Shown here one piece after another: positions 34,364 through 42,058 of a DNA stretch of 64,000 bases. Each line of letters opens with the position of its first letter. The stretch's first letter is position 1. The stretch is from positions 1,736,001 to 1,800,000 of the forward strand of contig NZ_JAEMWU010000001.1 of assembly GCF_017303215.1 (NCBI RefSeq), written 5' to 3'. Below the pieces are notes generated by a model, which made no database searches, was not told the DNA's origin, and saw only the letters and a list, made by a program, of their open reading frames with translations. The translations under genes were made by a program, and so were the position numbers. The stretch comes from Microbacterium esteraromaticum (GTDB lineage: Bacteria > Actinomycetota > Actinomycetes > Actinomycetales > Microbacteriaceae).

Positions 34364-35158
34364 TCAGCGACGCGCGCCGGCGAGACGCGACGACAGCTGG
34401 TGGGCGTGCGCGAGCAGCGTGCGTCCGAGTTGCGGCAGACGGTCGGGGCCGAAACGGAACTCGACGCCGGTCAGGCTCAGCGCCCACTCCGGGCGTCCAT
34501 GTCGATCGAAGACCGCGGCGCCGATGCCGAACGACCCCTCGACCACCAGCCCCGGGTTGACGGCATAGCCGCGCGCCTTCGTCTCGTGCAGGCGGCGCCG
34601 CATCGGTGCCGTGCCGTGCGCGTGCCCCCAGCGCTCCTCGATCTCGGGGTGCCGCTCCAGGTAGGCATCCACATCGTGGTCAGGTAGGAATGCCAGGATC
34701 GCGAGACCGGCGCTGGCGACGCCGAGGGGGAACCGCACGCCCTCGCTGAGGACGAACGAGCGGATGGGGAACGATCCCTCTTCGCGTACGAGGCACACGG
34801 TCTCATCCGCGCGGCGCGTCGACAGGAACGCGCTCTCCTCGGTCTTCACCGCGAGTGAGCGCACGATGTCGCGCGACAGCTCAGTCACGTCATAACGCGC
34901 CGCGGCGACGGTTCCCATCAGATAGAGCTCAGGACCGGGCATCCATCGCGCCGACGTCTCGTCCTGGTCGACGAGTCCCTCCACCCGCAGCGCGGTCAGC
35001 AGCCGGTGTGCGGTCGAGCGGCTCAACTCGGCACGCTGCGCCAGGGACTGCAACGAGGCGCCGTCGGGAGACGCCGTCACCAGTCGCAGCAGCGAAGAGG
35101 CGCGGGCGATGGCCTGCGCGCCGGGCACACTGCGACGGCGATCGTCCTGCTGTTCCAT
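34364..35158 (-). CDS. IclR-family transcriptional regulator
   Basis: 264 residues from the ATG at 35158. N-terminal winged helix (SLLRLVTASPDGASLQSLAQ, SRSTAHRLLTALRVEGLV) and a C-terminal effector domain (GVASAGLAILAFLPD, ARGYAVNPGLVVEGSFGIGA). IclR proteins often control aromatic-acid, ketoacid and CoA-transferase genes. It is divergent from the CoA-transferase/thiolase genes and probably regulates them. A TAGCGT -10 hexamer lies 7 bases upstream of the ATG, fixing the start; the frame continues upstream through the CoA-transferase gene but that is not credible. Confidence 0.93.
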   Translation of the reverse strand: MEQQDDRRRSVPGAQAIARASSLLRLVTASPDGASLQSLAQRAELSRSTAHRLLTALRVEGLVDQDETSARWMPGPELYLMGTVAAARYDVTELSRDIVRSLAVKTEESAFLSTRRADETVCLVREEGSFPIRSFVLSEGVRFPLGVASAGLAILAFLPDHDVDAYLERHPEIEERWGHAHGTAPMRRRLHETKARGYAVNPGLVVEGSFGIGAAVFDRHGRPEWALSLTGVEFRFGPDRLPQLGRTLLAHAHQLSSRLAGARR

Positions 35159-35165
35159 AATGTGG

Positions 35166-35171
35166 ACGCTA
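35166..35171 (-). promoter_or_regulatory. -10 element of the IclR gene
   Basis: TAGCGT on the minus strand followed by 7 bases and the ATG at 35158. Confidence 0.4.
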
Positions 35172-35260
35172 GCGGTTCGTGCGACCACATCGCAAGCATC
35201 GGGTTGCCGCGCGCACGGCACGGGCGGATGCTGGAGATGACCCGTCACGAAGGAGTGGTC

Positions 35261-36034
35261 TTGATCGACAAACAGTTCGCATCCGCGGCCGAGGCCGTCG
35301 CCGACATCCCGGACGGAGCGTCGCTGGCCGTCGGCGGCTTCGGACTCTCCGGCAATCCCATGAAGCTGATCGAGGCCCTGCACGCACAGGGCACCGCCGA
35401 TCTGAGCGTCGTCAGCAACAACTGCGGCGTCGACGACTGGGGCCTGGGCATCCTGCTCGCCTCGCAGCGCATCCGCAAGATGACCTCGTCGTACGTCGGC
35501 GAGAACAAGGAGTTCGAGCGTCAGTTCCTCGAGGGCGATCTCGAACTCGAGCTCACCCCGCAGGGCACCCTCGCCGAGAAGCTCCGTGCCGGTGGCTCGG
35601 GCATCGCCGCGTTCTTCACGCAGACGGGTGTGGGCACGCAGGTCGCCGAAGGCGGTCTGCCGCGTCGCTACAACGCCGATGGCACCATCGCCGTCGCCTC
35701 GCCGGTCAAGGAGGTGCGCACCTTCGACTTCCTCGGCAAGCCGAGCGAGTTCGTGCTCGAGGAGGCGATCACCACCGACTTCGCGCTCGTGCACGCCATG
35801 AAGGGCGACCGCCACGGCAACCTGATCTTCAACAAGGCGGCCCGCAACTTCAACCCGCTCGCCGCCATGGCCGGCCGCGTGTGCGTCGCCCAGGTCGAGG
35901 AACTCGTCGAACCCGGCGAGCTCGACCCCGACTGCATCCACCTGCCCGGCGTCTTCGTGCACCGCGTGGTCGAGGTCGGCACCGACATCGAGAAGCGCAT
36001 CGAACGACGCACCGTACGCCAGGAAGGGGCCTGA
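35261..36034 (+). CDS. scoA: 3-oxoacid CoA-transferase subunit A
   Basis: 257 residues. Family I CoA-transferase alpha subunit: [19 protein letters not shown] near the N-terminus, [12 protein letters not shown], and [16 protein letters not shown]. It would move CoA from succinyl-CoA to a 3-oxoacid such as acetoacetate. The start is taken as TTG 35261 because GAAGGAG lies 5 bases upstream and the protein then begins where family members do ([12 protein letters not shown]); an ATG at 35237 is in frame but has no ribosome site. The beta subunit follows after 2 bases. Confidence 0.92.
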   Translation: MIDKQFASAAEAVADIPDGASLAVGGFGLSGNPMKLIEALHAQGTADLSVVSNNCGVDDWGLGILLASQRIRKMTSSYVGENKEFERQFLEGDLELELTPQGTLAEKLRAGGSGIAAFFTQTGVGTQVAEGGLPRRYNADGTIAVASPVKEVRTFDFLGKPSEFVLEEAITTDFALVHAMKGDRHGNLIFNKAARNFNPLAAMAGRVCVAQVEELVEPGELDPDCIHLPGVFVHRVVEVGTDIEKRIERRTVRQEGA

Positions 36035-36036
36035 AC

Positions 36037-36690
36037 ATGGCGCTCACCCGTGACCAGATGGCGGCACGTGCCGCTCAGGAGCTCACCGACGGCTCGTACG
36101 TCAACCTTGGTATCGGCCTTCCGACGCTGGTGCCCAACCATGTGCCGTCCGACGTCACGGTCGTGCTGCAGTCCGAGAACGGCATCCTAGGCGTCGGCCC
36201 GTACCCGACCGAGCAGAACGTCGACCCCGACCTGATCAATGCCGGTAAGGAGACCATCACCCTGCTGCCGGGCGCGGCGTTCTTCGACTCCGCAACCAGC
36301 TTCGGCATGATCCGCGGCGGCAAGATCGACGCGGCGATCCTGGGTGCGATGCAGGTGTCGGTCGGCGGCGACCTGGCCAACTGGATGATCCCCGGAAAAA
36401 TGGTCAAGGGCCCCGGCGGCGCGATGGACCTGGTGCACGGCGCAGGTCGACTCATCGTGCTGATGGAGCACGTCGCCAAGAACGGCAGCGCCAAGATCGT
36501 CAACGAGTGCTCTCTGCCGCTCACCGGCAGGGGAGTGGTCGACCGCATCATCACCGATCTCGCCGTGATCGACGTCACCGAGCAGGGACTCGTGCTCGTC
36601 GAGACGGCACCCGGCGTGAGCGTGCAGGACGTCATCGACGCCACCGAACCGCCGCTCACCATCTCGGAATCACTGAAGGAGAACTCATGA
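36037..36690 (+). CDS. scoB: 3-oxoacid CoA-transferase subunit B
   Basis: 217 residues. The catalytic glutamate motif [10 protein letters not shown] (E near residue 49), GIGLPTLV, and [15 protein letters not shown] identify the beta subunit. With ScoA it would form the acetoacetate:succinyl-CoA transferase or a close relative acting on 3-oxoadipate; sequence alone does not separate the two well. The stop overlaps the thiolase ATG. Confidence 0.93.
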   Translation: MALTRDQMAARAAQELTDGSYVNLGIGLPTLVPNHVPSDVTVVLQSENGILGVGPYPTEQNVDPDLINAGKETITLLPGAAFFDSATSFGMIRGGKIDAAILGAMQVSVGGDLANWMIPGKMVKGPGGAMDLVHGAGRLIVLMEHVAKNGSAKIVNECSLPLTGRGVVDRIITDLAVIDVTEQGLVLVETAPGVSVQDVIDATEPPLTISESLKENS

Positions 36691-37865
36691 GCGACATCGT
36701 CATCGTCGCCGCAGCACGCACTCCGCAGGGACGTCTGAAGGGGCAACTGGCCTCGTTCACCGCACCCCAGCTCGGCGCGTTCGCCATCCGCGGCGCCATG
36801 GAGCAGTCCGCCATCTCGCCCACCGACATCGACGCGGTGATCATGGGCCAGGTGCTCGCGGCGGGCTCCGGCCAGAACGCGGCCCGCCAGGCCGCCATCG
36901 GCGCGGGCATCGGCTGGGACGTTCCGGCCAGCTCGGTCAACAAGGTGTGCCTGTCGGGTCTGACGGCCATCATCGATGCCGCCCGCATGATCCGCACGGG
37001 TGATGCGACGACCGTCGTCGCCGGCGGCATGGAGTCGATGACCCGCGCACCCCACCTGCTGATGGGGTCGCGCGACGGCTGGACCTACGGCAGCGTCGAG
37101 GTGCTCGACCACATGGCTCACGACGGCCTCACCGACGCGTACGACCGCGAGAGCATGGGTGCGTCGACCGAGCGCCACAACCCGCGCTACGAGATGACGC
37201 GCGAGCTGCAGGACACGGTTGCCGCGCTGTCGCACCAGCGCGCCGCCGCCGGCCAGCGCGACGGGGCGTTCTTCGCCGAGATCGTCGAGGTCACCGTTCC
37301 GCAGCGCAAGGGCGACCCGGTGGTGCTCACGCAGGACGAGGGCGTGCGCCCCGACACCACGGTCGAGTCGCTCGCCGGCCTGCGCCCCGCGTTCGCCGAG
37401 GGTGGCACTATCACCGCGGGCAACGCCTCGCAGATCTCCGACGGTGCGGCCGCGGTCATCGTCACGACGCGCGAGAATGCGGATGCCCGTGGCTGGCCGG
37501 TACTGGCCGTGATCGGTGCGAACGGCCAGACCGCCGGCCCCGACAACTCGCTGCAGGCTCAGCCCGCGCGTGCCATCGAACGCGCCCTCGAGAAGCAGGG
37601 TCTCACGACCGACGACCTCGACCTGGTCGAGATCAACGAGGCCTTCGGGGCCGTCGTGGCCCGCTCGCAGCAGGAGCTCGGCCTCTCCAGCGACATCGTC
37701 AATGCGCACGGCGGCGGCATCGCCATCGGGCATCCGATCGGTGCGAGCGGCGCTCGCCTCGTGGTGCACCTCGCGCACCAGCTCGCCGCGCGCGGATCCG
37801 GTACCGCGGTGGCCGCGCTGTGCGGCGGCGGCGGTCAGGGAGAGGCTCTGGTCCTGACCCGTTGA
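36687..37865 (+). CDS. acetyl-CoA acetyltransferase (thiolase)
   Basis: 392 residues, the normal thiolase II length. Catalytic Cys in [12 protein letters not shown] (near 90), the EINEAFGAV motif, [18 protein letters not shown] (catalytic His) and the C-terminal Cys in [10 protein letters not shown]. It cleaves acetoacetyl-CoA (or a longer 3-oxoacyl-CoA) to acetyl-CoA. It completes a route hydroxybutyrate to acetoacetate to acetoacetyl-CoA to acetyl-CoA with the neighbouring genes. Confidence 0.95.
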   Translation: MSDIVIVAAARTPQGRLKGQLASFTAPQLGAFAIRGAMEQSAISPTDIDAVIMGQVLAAGSGQNAARQAAIGAGIGWDVPASSVNKVCLSGLTAIIDAARMIRTGDATTVVAGGMESMTRAPHLLMGSRDGWTYGSVEVLDHMAHDGLTDAYDRESMGASTERHNPRYEMTRELQDTVAALSHQRAAAGQRDGAFFAEIVEVTVPQRKGDPVVLTQDEGVRPDTTVESLAGLRPAFAEGGTITAGNASQISDGAAAVIVTTRENADARGWPVLAVIGANGQTAGPDNSLQAQPARAIERALEKQGLTTDDLDLVEINEAFGAVVARSQQELGLSSDIVNAHGGGIAIGHPIGASGARLVVHLAHQLAARGSGTAVAALCGGGGQGEALVLTR

Positions 37866-37926
37866 CGTCCTGGCCGGTTGAGGTCCTGGCCTGCTGAGTC
37901 AGATCGCGTCGCCGACACCCCTACGT

Positions 37927-37976
37927 ATCGCCGAGACCCCCAGGTGCGGACATCCGCACCTGGGGGTCTCGGCGAT
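37927..37976. repeat. long perfect inverted repeat (24-bp arms, 2-base loop)
   Basis: Left arm 37927-37950 and right arm 37953-37976 are exact complements separated by CA. The arm contains CGCCGAGACCCCC; its complement occurs again as a direct copy at 37981-37994, and a variant (CGCCGACACCCC) at 37910-37921. The region lies between thiolase and a convergent small membrane protein. It may be a bidirectional terminator or an intergenic REP-like element; there is no T-run. The rest of 37866-38035 holds nothing else recognisable. Confidence 0.85.
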
Positions 37977-38035
37977 AGATGGGGGTCTCGGCGAAGGTGG
38001 TCGCCGAGGGGTGCCCCGCTGACACGAGGAGCGTG

Positions 38036-38314
38036 TCAGCGCTGGGTGGCCTTGGCGGCTTTTTCGATGGCCTTGAGCTGCTTATCGGCGCGCTTGTTCT
38101 GCTTGGGCGCCAGTGGCGAATCCGCCGCGACGGTGATTCCGTTGGCGTCGCGGCGCATGTCGACGACCGCGCCGATCGCCAATGCGAGGGTGATGCCCCA
38201 GCTGATCCAGGCGAGAACCGCACGCCACGTGATCGGGGCATCGCGGGTGCCGCGCAACAGAGAGAGGCCGGCGGTGATCGCGCCGATGAGTCCGGATCCG
38301 AAGAGGTAGCGCAT
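38036..38314 (-). CDS. small membrane protein
   Basis: 92 residues from the ATG at 38314. Two hydrophobic segments (about residues 3-19 and 28-48) are joined by a short loop (RGTRDAPITWR), followed by a polar, lysine-rich tail (NKRADKQLKAIEKAAKATQ). No family is recognised. An upstream in-frame ATG (38362) would add 16 residues; the internal one fits the membrane topology better. It is convergent with thiolase and divergent from the iron importer operon. Confidence 0.65.
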   Translation of the reverse strand: MRYLFGSGLIGAITAGLSLLRGTRDAPITWRAVLAWISWGITLALAIGAVVDMRRDANGITVAADSPLAPKQNKRADKQLKAIEKAAKATQR

Positions 38315-38400
38315 GCGTCTACGGTAGTCGAGCACTCGCGCAGACGGCGAAGGGGGCGTCAAACGGATCGCGTCACGCGGGCGGCGGCTCGTCGCGTAAA

Positions 38401-38419
38401 ATAGGTGAGCCTAACCTGC
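38401..38419 (+). promoter_or_regulatory. DtxR/IdeR-type iron box of the Fe ABC operon
   Basis: ATAGGTGAGCCTAACCTGC matches 15 of 19 positions of the classic box TTAGGTTAGCCTAACCTAA. A -10-like TAAAAT overlaps its left edge (38397-38402). It ends 14 bases before the binding-protein ATG. Repression by an iron-loaded DtxR/IdeR would be expected; the regulator gene is not in this window. Confidence 0.8.
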
Positions 38420-38433
38420 CCGAAGGGAACCAT

Positions 38434-39450
38434 ATGCCTGTCATCCGCACGCGCCGGATCGCACCCGTCGTCGGAATCGCCGTCGCCGCGCTGCTCGTCG
38501 GATGCACTCCCGGCGGCGGTGACGACGCGTTGATCATCTACAACGCTCAGCACGAGCAGCTCACTGAGGAGTGGACGGCCGCGTTCACCGCAGAGACGGG
38601 TATCGAGGTCAAACTGCGTCACGGTGGCGACAGCGAACTCGCGAACCAGATCGTGCAGGAGGGCGACGCCTCGCCCGCCGATGTGTTCCTCACCGAGAAC
38701 TCGCCCGCGATGGCACTCGTCGAGGATGCCGGACTCTTCGCCCCCATCGACGAGGCGACGCTGCAGCGGGTGCCCGAGCAGTTCCGGCCCAGCACCGGCT
38801 CCTGGACCGGCATCGCCGCACGCGACACGGTACTCGTCTACAACCCCGAGCTGATCTCTGAGGACGAGCTGCCCGCGTCGATCCTCGAGCTGCAGGATGA
38901 GAAGTGGCAGGGCCAGTGGGGAGCCGCGCCCGGTGGCGCCGACTTCCAGGCCATCGTCTCGGCCATCCTCGCGTCGGAGGGCGACGACGCGACCGCCGAC
39001 TGGCTCGCCGGTATGCAGCGCAACGCCGAGATCTACCGCAACAACATCGTGACGATGAAGGCTGTCAACGCCGGCGAGGTGCCGATGGGCATCATCTACC
39101 ACTACTACTGGTACCGCGACCAGGCGAGCACCAAGGAGAACAGCGGCAATACGGCGCTGCATCTGTTCGAGCCGGGCGATCCGGGAGCCTTCGTCAGCAT
39201 CTCGGGCGGCGGCGTCCTGGCATCCAGCGATCGCTCCGACGAGGCGCAGCAGTTCCTCACTTGGCTGGTCGGAGAGCAGGGGCAGACGATCCTTGGCGAG
39301 GGCTACAGCTACGAGTACCCGGTGGCCACCGGCATCCCCGCCCGCGCACCCCTTCCCGCGCTCGATTCGCTCGGTGCGCCCGAGATCGACCCGTCCACGC
39401 TGAACGGCCCGACCGTGATCGACCTCATGACCGAGGCGGGACTGCTCTGA
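38434..39450 (+). CDS. Fe(III) ABC transporter substrate-binding lipoprotein
   Basis: 338 residues. Lipobox LVGC with Cys24. The mature protein is a FutA/FbpA-type binding protein: ALIIYNAQHEQLTEEWTAAF, GGDSELANQIVQEGDASPAD, and IYHYYWYRDQAST, whose tyrosines match the ferric-ion ligand pattern of FbpA/FutA proteins. Binds free or chelated Fe(III) outside the membrane. The operon is a three-gene unit (binding protein, fused permease, ATPase) behind a DtxR-type box. Confidence 0.93.
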   Translation: MPVIRTRRIAPVVGIAVAALLVGCTPGGGDDALIIYNAQHEQLTEEWTAAFTAETGIEVKLRHGGDSELANQIVQEGDASPADVFLTENSPAMALVEDAGLFAPIDEATLQRVPEQFRPSTGSWTGIAARDTVLVYNPELISEDELPASILELQDEKWQGQWGAAPGGADFQAIVSAILASEGDDATADWLAGMQRNAEIYRNNIVTMKAVNAGEVPMGIIYHYYWYRDQASTKENSGNTALHLFEPGDPGAFVSISGGGVLASSDRSDEAQQFLTWLVGEQGQTILGEGYSYEYPVATGIPARAPLPALDSLGAPEIDPSTLNGPTVIDLMTEAGLL

Positions 39451-40997
39451 CACGCACAGCCGAGCGCCAGGCGGGTACAGAGCGTCCGCGCGGCGCACGG
39501 TCGTACCCCTGGATGCTGGCAATCGGCGTCGCCGCGGCCGCTGCGATCGCACTGATCCCCGTCGGCTATGTGGTCGTGTCGTCGATCCAGACGGGCCTCC
39601 CTCGACTGGTCGAGCTGCTCGTGCGCCCGAGAGTCGCCGAGCTGACCGTCAACACGGTGCTGCTCGTGGTGCTGGGAGTGGCCGCGACGCTCGTCGTGGG
39701 CATCGGCGGGGCATGGCTGGTCGAGCGAACGTCGTTGCCGCTGCGCCGGTTCTTCGCGATAACGTTGGCGGCGCCCTTGGCGATCCCCGCGTTCGTGACC
39801 AGCTACGGCTGGGCGAGCGTCGCCCCCTGGCTGGGCGGGCTCGGTGGTGCGGTGCTGATCGCCGCCTGCGCGTACTCACCGCTGGTGTACCTGCCGGCGG
39901 TCGCGGCCCTGCGCGGCCTTGACCCTGCGCTCGAAGAGAGCGCTCGCTCGCTCGGGCTCGGTCCATGGCGGGTGTTCGCGCGTGTGGTGCTGCCACAGCT
40001 GAGGATGGCCGCCATCGGCGGTGGCCTCGTGGTCGGACTGCACCTCCTCGCGGAGTACGGCGCGTTCGCGTTCCTCGAGTTCGGCACGTTCACCACCGCG
40101 ATCATGGACGCCTACCGTGCGAACTTCGGCGGTGCTCTCGCGGCCGCCCTCGGAGTGGTGCTTGCCGCTCTGTGCCTTCTGCTCGTGATCGGTGAGAACC
40201 GCCTGCGGGGCACGTCGCGGCTGTCGCGCAGCGCCGCATCCCGCCCCGGCGGACGCGCGGACCTCGGTCGCTGGACCGTGCCGGCGGTGCTCGCCCTGCT
40301 CGTCTTCCTCAGTGCAGCGGTGCTCGTCCCGCTGTCTTCGGTGCTGCGATGGTCGCTGAGCAGCGGACTCGACGACTGGACGTCGGTCGTGTCCGCGGCC
40401 GGCCAGACGGTGCTGCTATCGGTGGGTGGAGCGCTGGTGTGCCTGCTCGTGGCGCTGCCTGTCGCTTGGCTGGCGGTACGTCACCGTGGACGGATCAGCG
40501 GCACGCTGGAGGGCGCCTTCTATGTCGCCGGGAGCTTTCCTGCAATCATCGTGGCGCTGGCACTGGTGGGGGTCACACTCACGGTCGCCCCGATGCTGTA
40601 CCAAACGGCCGTCACCGTAATCGTGGCGTACGCGATCCTGTTCCTGCCGCGGCTACTCGTGCCGTTGCGCGCCGGGCTCGCCCAGATCTCACCCGCCTGG
40701 GAAGAGTCAGCCCGTTCGTTGGGCGTCCCGCCCTGGCGGGCCCGCCTGCGCGTCACCGTGCCGTTGCTCGTGCCCGCCGCCGCCAGCGGAGCGGCGCTGG
40801 TGGCGCTCGGCGCCTCGAACGAGCTGACGGCCACGCTGCTCCTCGCGCCGATCGGCACCGAGACCGTTGCGACCGGGTTCTGGTCGGCAGCCTCAGCCCT
40901 CGACTACGTGTCGGCCGCTCCCTACGCGCTGACGCTGATCGCACTGTCGGTACCGGCCGTGCATCTGATGTTCTCTGAAGCGACGGGGCGTGCATGA
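39447..40997 (+). CDS. Fe(III) ABC transporter permease, FbpB type
   Basis: About 516 residues with two homologous permease halves and roughly 12 membrane helices. Both EAA loops are visible: LEESARSLGLGPWRVFARVVLP and WEESARSLGVPPWRARLRVTVP (only SARSLGLGPWRVF and SARSLGVPPWRAR are quoted as motifs). Two halves in one chain are typical for iron importers. The start is uncertain: no ATG, GTG or TTG lies near the expected N-terminus, so a CTG at 39447 overlapping the upstream stop is proposed; the first ATG is at 39513 and would remove 22 residues with no ribosome site. Overlaps the ATPase gene by ATGA. Confidence 0.9.
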   Translation: MTRTAERQAGTERPRGARSYPWMLAIGVAAAAAIALIPVGYVVVSSIQTGLPRLVELLVRPRVAELTVNTVLLVVLGVAATLVVGIGGAWLVERTSLPLRRFFAITLAAPLAIPAFVTSYGWASVAPWLGGLGGAVLIAACAYSPLVYLPAVAALRGLDPALEESARSLGLGPWRVFARVVLPQLRMAAIGGGLVVGLHLLAEYGAFAFLEFGTFTTAIMDAYRANFGGALAAALGVVLAALCLLLVIGENRLRGTSRLSRSAASRPGGRADLGRWTVPAVLALLVFLSAAVLVPLSSVLRWSLSSGLDDWTSVVSAAGQTVLLSVGGALVCLLVALPVAWLAVRHRGRISGTLEGAFYVAGSFPAIIVALALVGVTLTVAPMLYQTAVTVIVAYAILFLPRLLVPLRAGLAQISPAWEESARSLGVPPWRARLRVTVPLLVPAAASGAALVALGASNELTATLLLAPIGTETVATGFWSAASALDYVSAAPYALTLIALSVPAVHLMFSEATGRA

Positions 40998-42058
40998 CTC
41001 TTCGACTCGAACGTGTGGGCAAGTCCTTCGGTGCGACCGAGGTACTCCGAGACGTCGACTTCGCCGTGCCGGACGGTGCGCGGATGGCACTCGTGGGAGC
41101 ATCCGGCAGCGGCAAGAGCACGCTGTTGCGGCTGATCGCCGGATTCGAGCGGCCCGACAGAGGCAGCATCGTGCTCGGTGACACGCTGCTCGCCGACCCC
41201 CGCACCTCGGTGCCCGCCCACCGCCGAGGCATCGGATACGTGCCGCAGGACGGTGCGCTCTTTCCGCACCTCACGGTGGCCGCCAACATCGCCTTCGGCC
41301 TGTCGCGTGGACCGGGGCGGGCGCAGCGGGTGCGCGAGATGATGGAGCTCACCTCGCTGGCGCCGGAACTCGCCGATCGCCGTCCGCACGAGCTGTCGGG
41401 CGGTCAACAGCAGCGGGTGGCACTGGCCCGAGCGCTCGCGCCCGCGCCCGGCGTGCTGCTGCTGGACGAGCCGTTCAGCGCCCTCGATGCGGGCCTGCGC
41501 GCGCAGACGCGTGAGGCGACGATCGACATCCTCGAGCACGCCCGGGTGACTACGGTGCTGGTCACCCACGATCAGGACGAAGCGCTGTCGTTCGGGAACC
41601 TTATCGGTGTGGTCACGGCGGGCAGACTCGCTCAGCACGGTGAGCCCGGGGCCGTGTTCGATGCGCCGGCCGATCGGGCCACGGCGGACTTCCTCGGAGA
41701 CGCGCTGTACCTGCGCGCGCGCAGGGAGAATTCCGGCACGATCACGTGCGCGCTCGGAACGGTGTCCGTGCGGCATGATCTGTCGGCAGGTGCCCCCGAG
41801 ATCCTCGCCATGGTGCGCCCCAGCCAGCTGGAGATGGTCTCTGACGCGACCGGCGCCGAGGGGACCATCGCGGGCTCGGCGACGATCACGGCACGGCGCG
41901 CCGTCGGCGCCCGCACGGAGCTGCGTGTCGACATCATGGGGGAGGACCGCACCCGCGTCTGGTTGCAGGTGCCTACGCACCGCGCTGCCGAGACCAACGA
42001 CGGCGACGTCATCACCCTGCGCGTCGGCGGTGGCGCTGTGCTCTATCCCGCGCGCTGA
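40994..42058 (+). CDS. Fe(III) ABC transporter ATP-binding protein
   Basis: 354 residues. Walker A GASGSGKSTLLR (about 35-46), GYVPQDGALFPHLTV, LSGGQQQRVALARALA, Walker B LLLDEPFSALD and VTHDQDEAL. A C-terminal TOBE domain (about 245-350) is present. The last 47 bases overlap the 3' end of the convergent adenylation/acyltransferase gene. Confidence 0.95.
   Translation: MTLRLERVGKSFGATEVLRDVDFAVPDGARMALVGASGSGKSTLLRLIAGFERPDRGSIVLGDTLLADPRTSVPAHRRGIGYVPQDGALFPHLTVAANIAFGLSRGPGRAQRVREMMELTSLAPELADRRPHELSGGQQQRVALARALAPAPGVLLLDEPFSALDAGLRAQTREATIDILEHARVTTVLVTHDQDEALSFGNLIGVVTAGRLAQHGEPGAVFDAPADRATADFLGDALYLRARRENSGTITCALGTVSVRHDLSAGAPEILAMVRPSQLEMVSDATGAEGTIAGSATITARRAVGARTELRVDIMGEDRTRVWLQVPTHRAAETNDGDVITLRVGGGAVLYPAR

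Noticed and set aside
37866..38035. Small gene in the repeat-bearing gap after thiolase
   Set aside because: Frames here come from the inverted and direct repeats and show no protein-like sequence.
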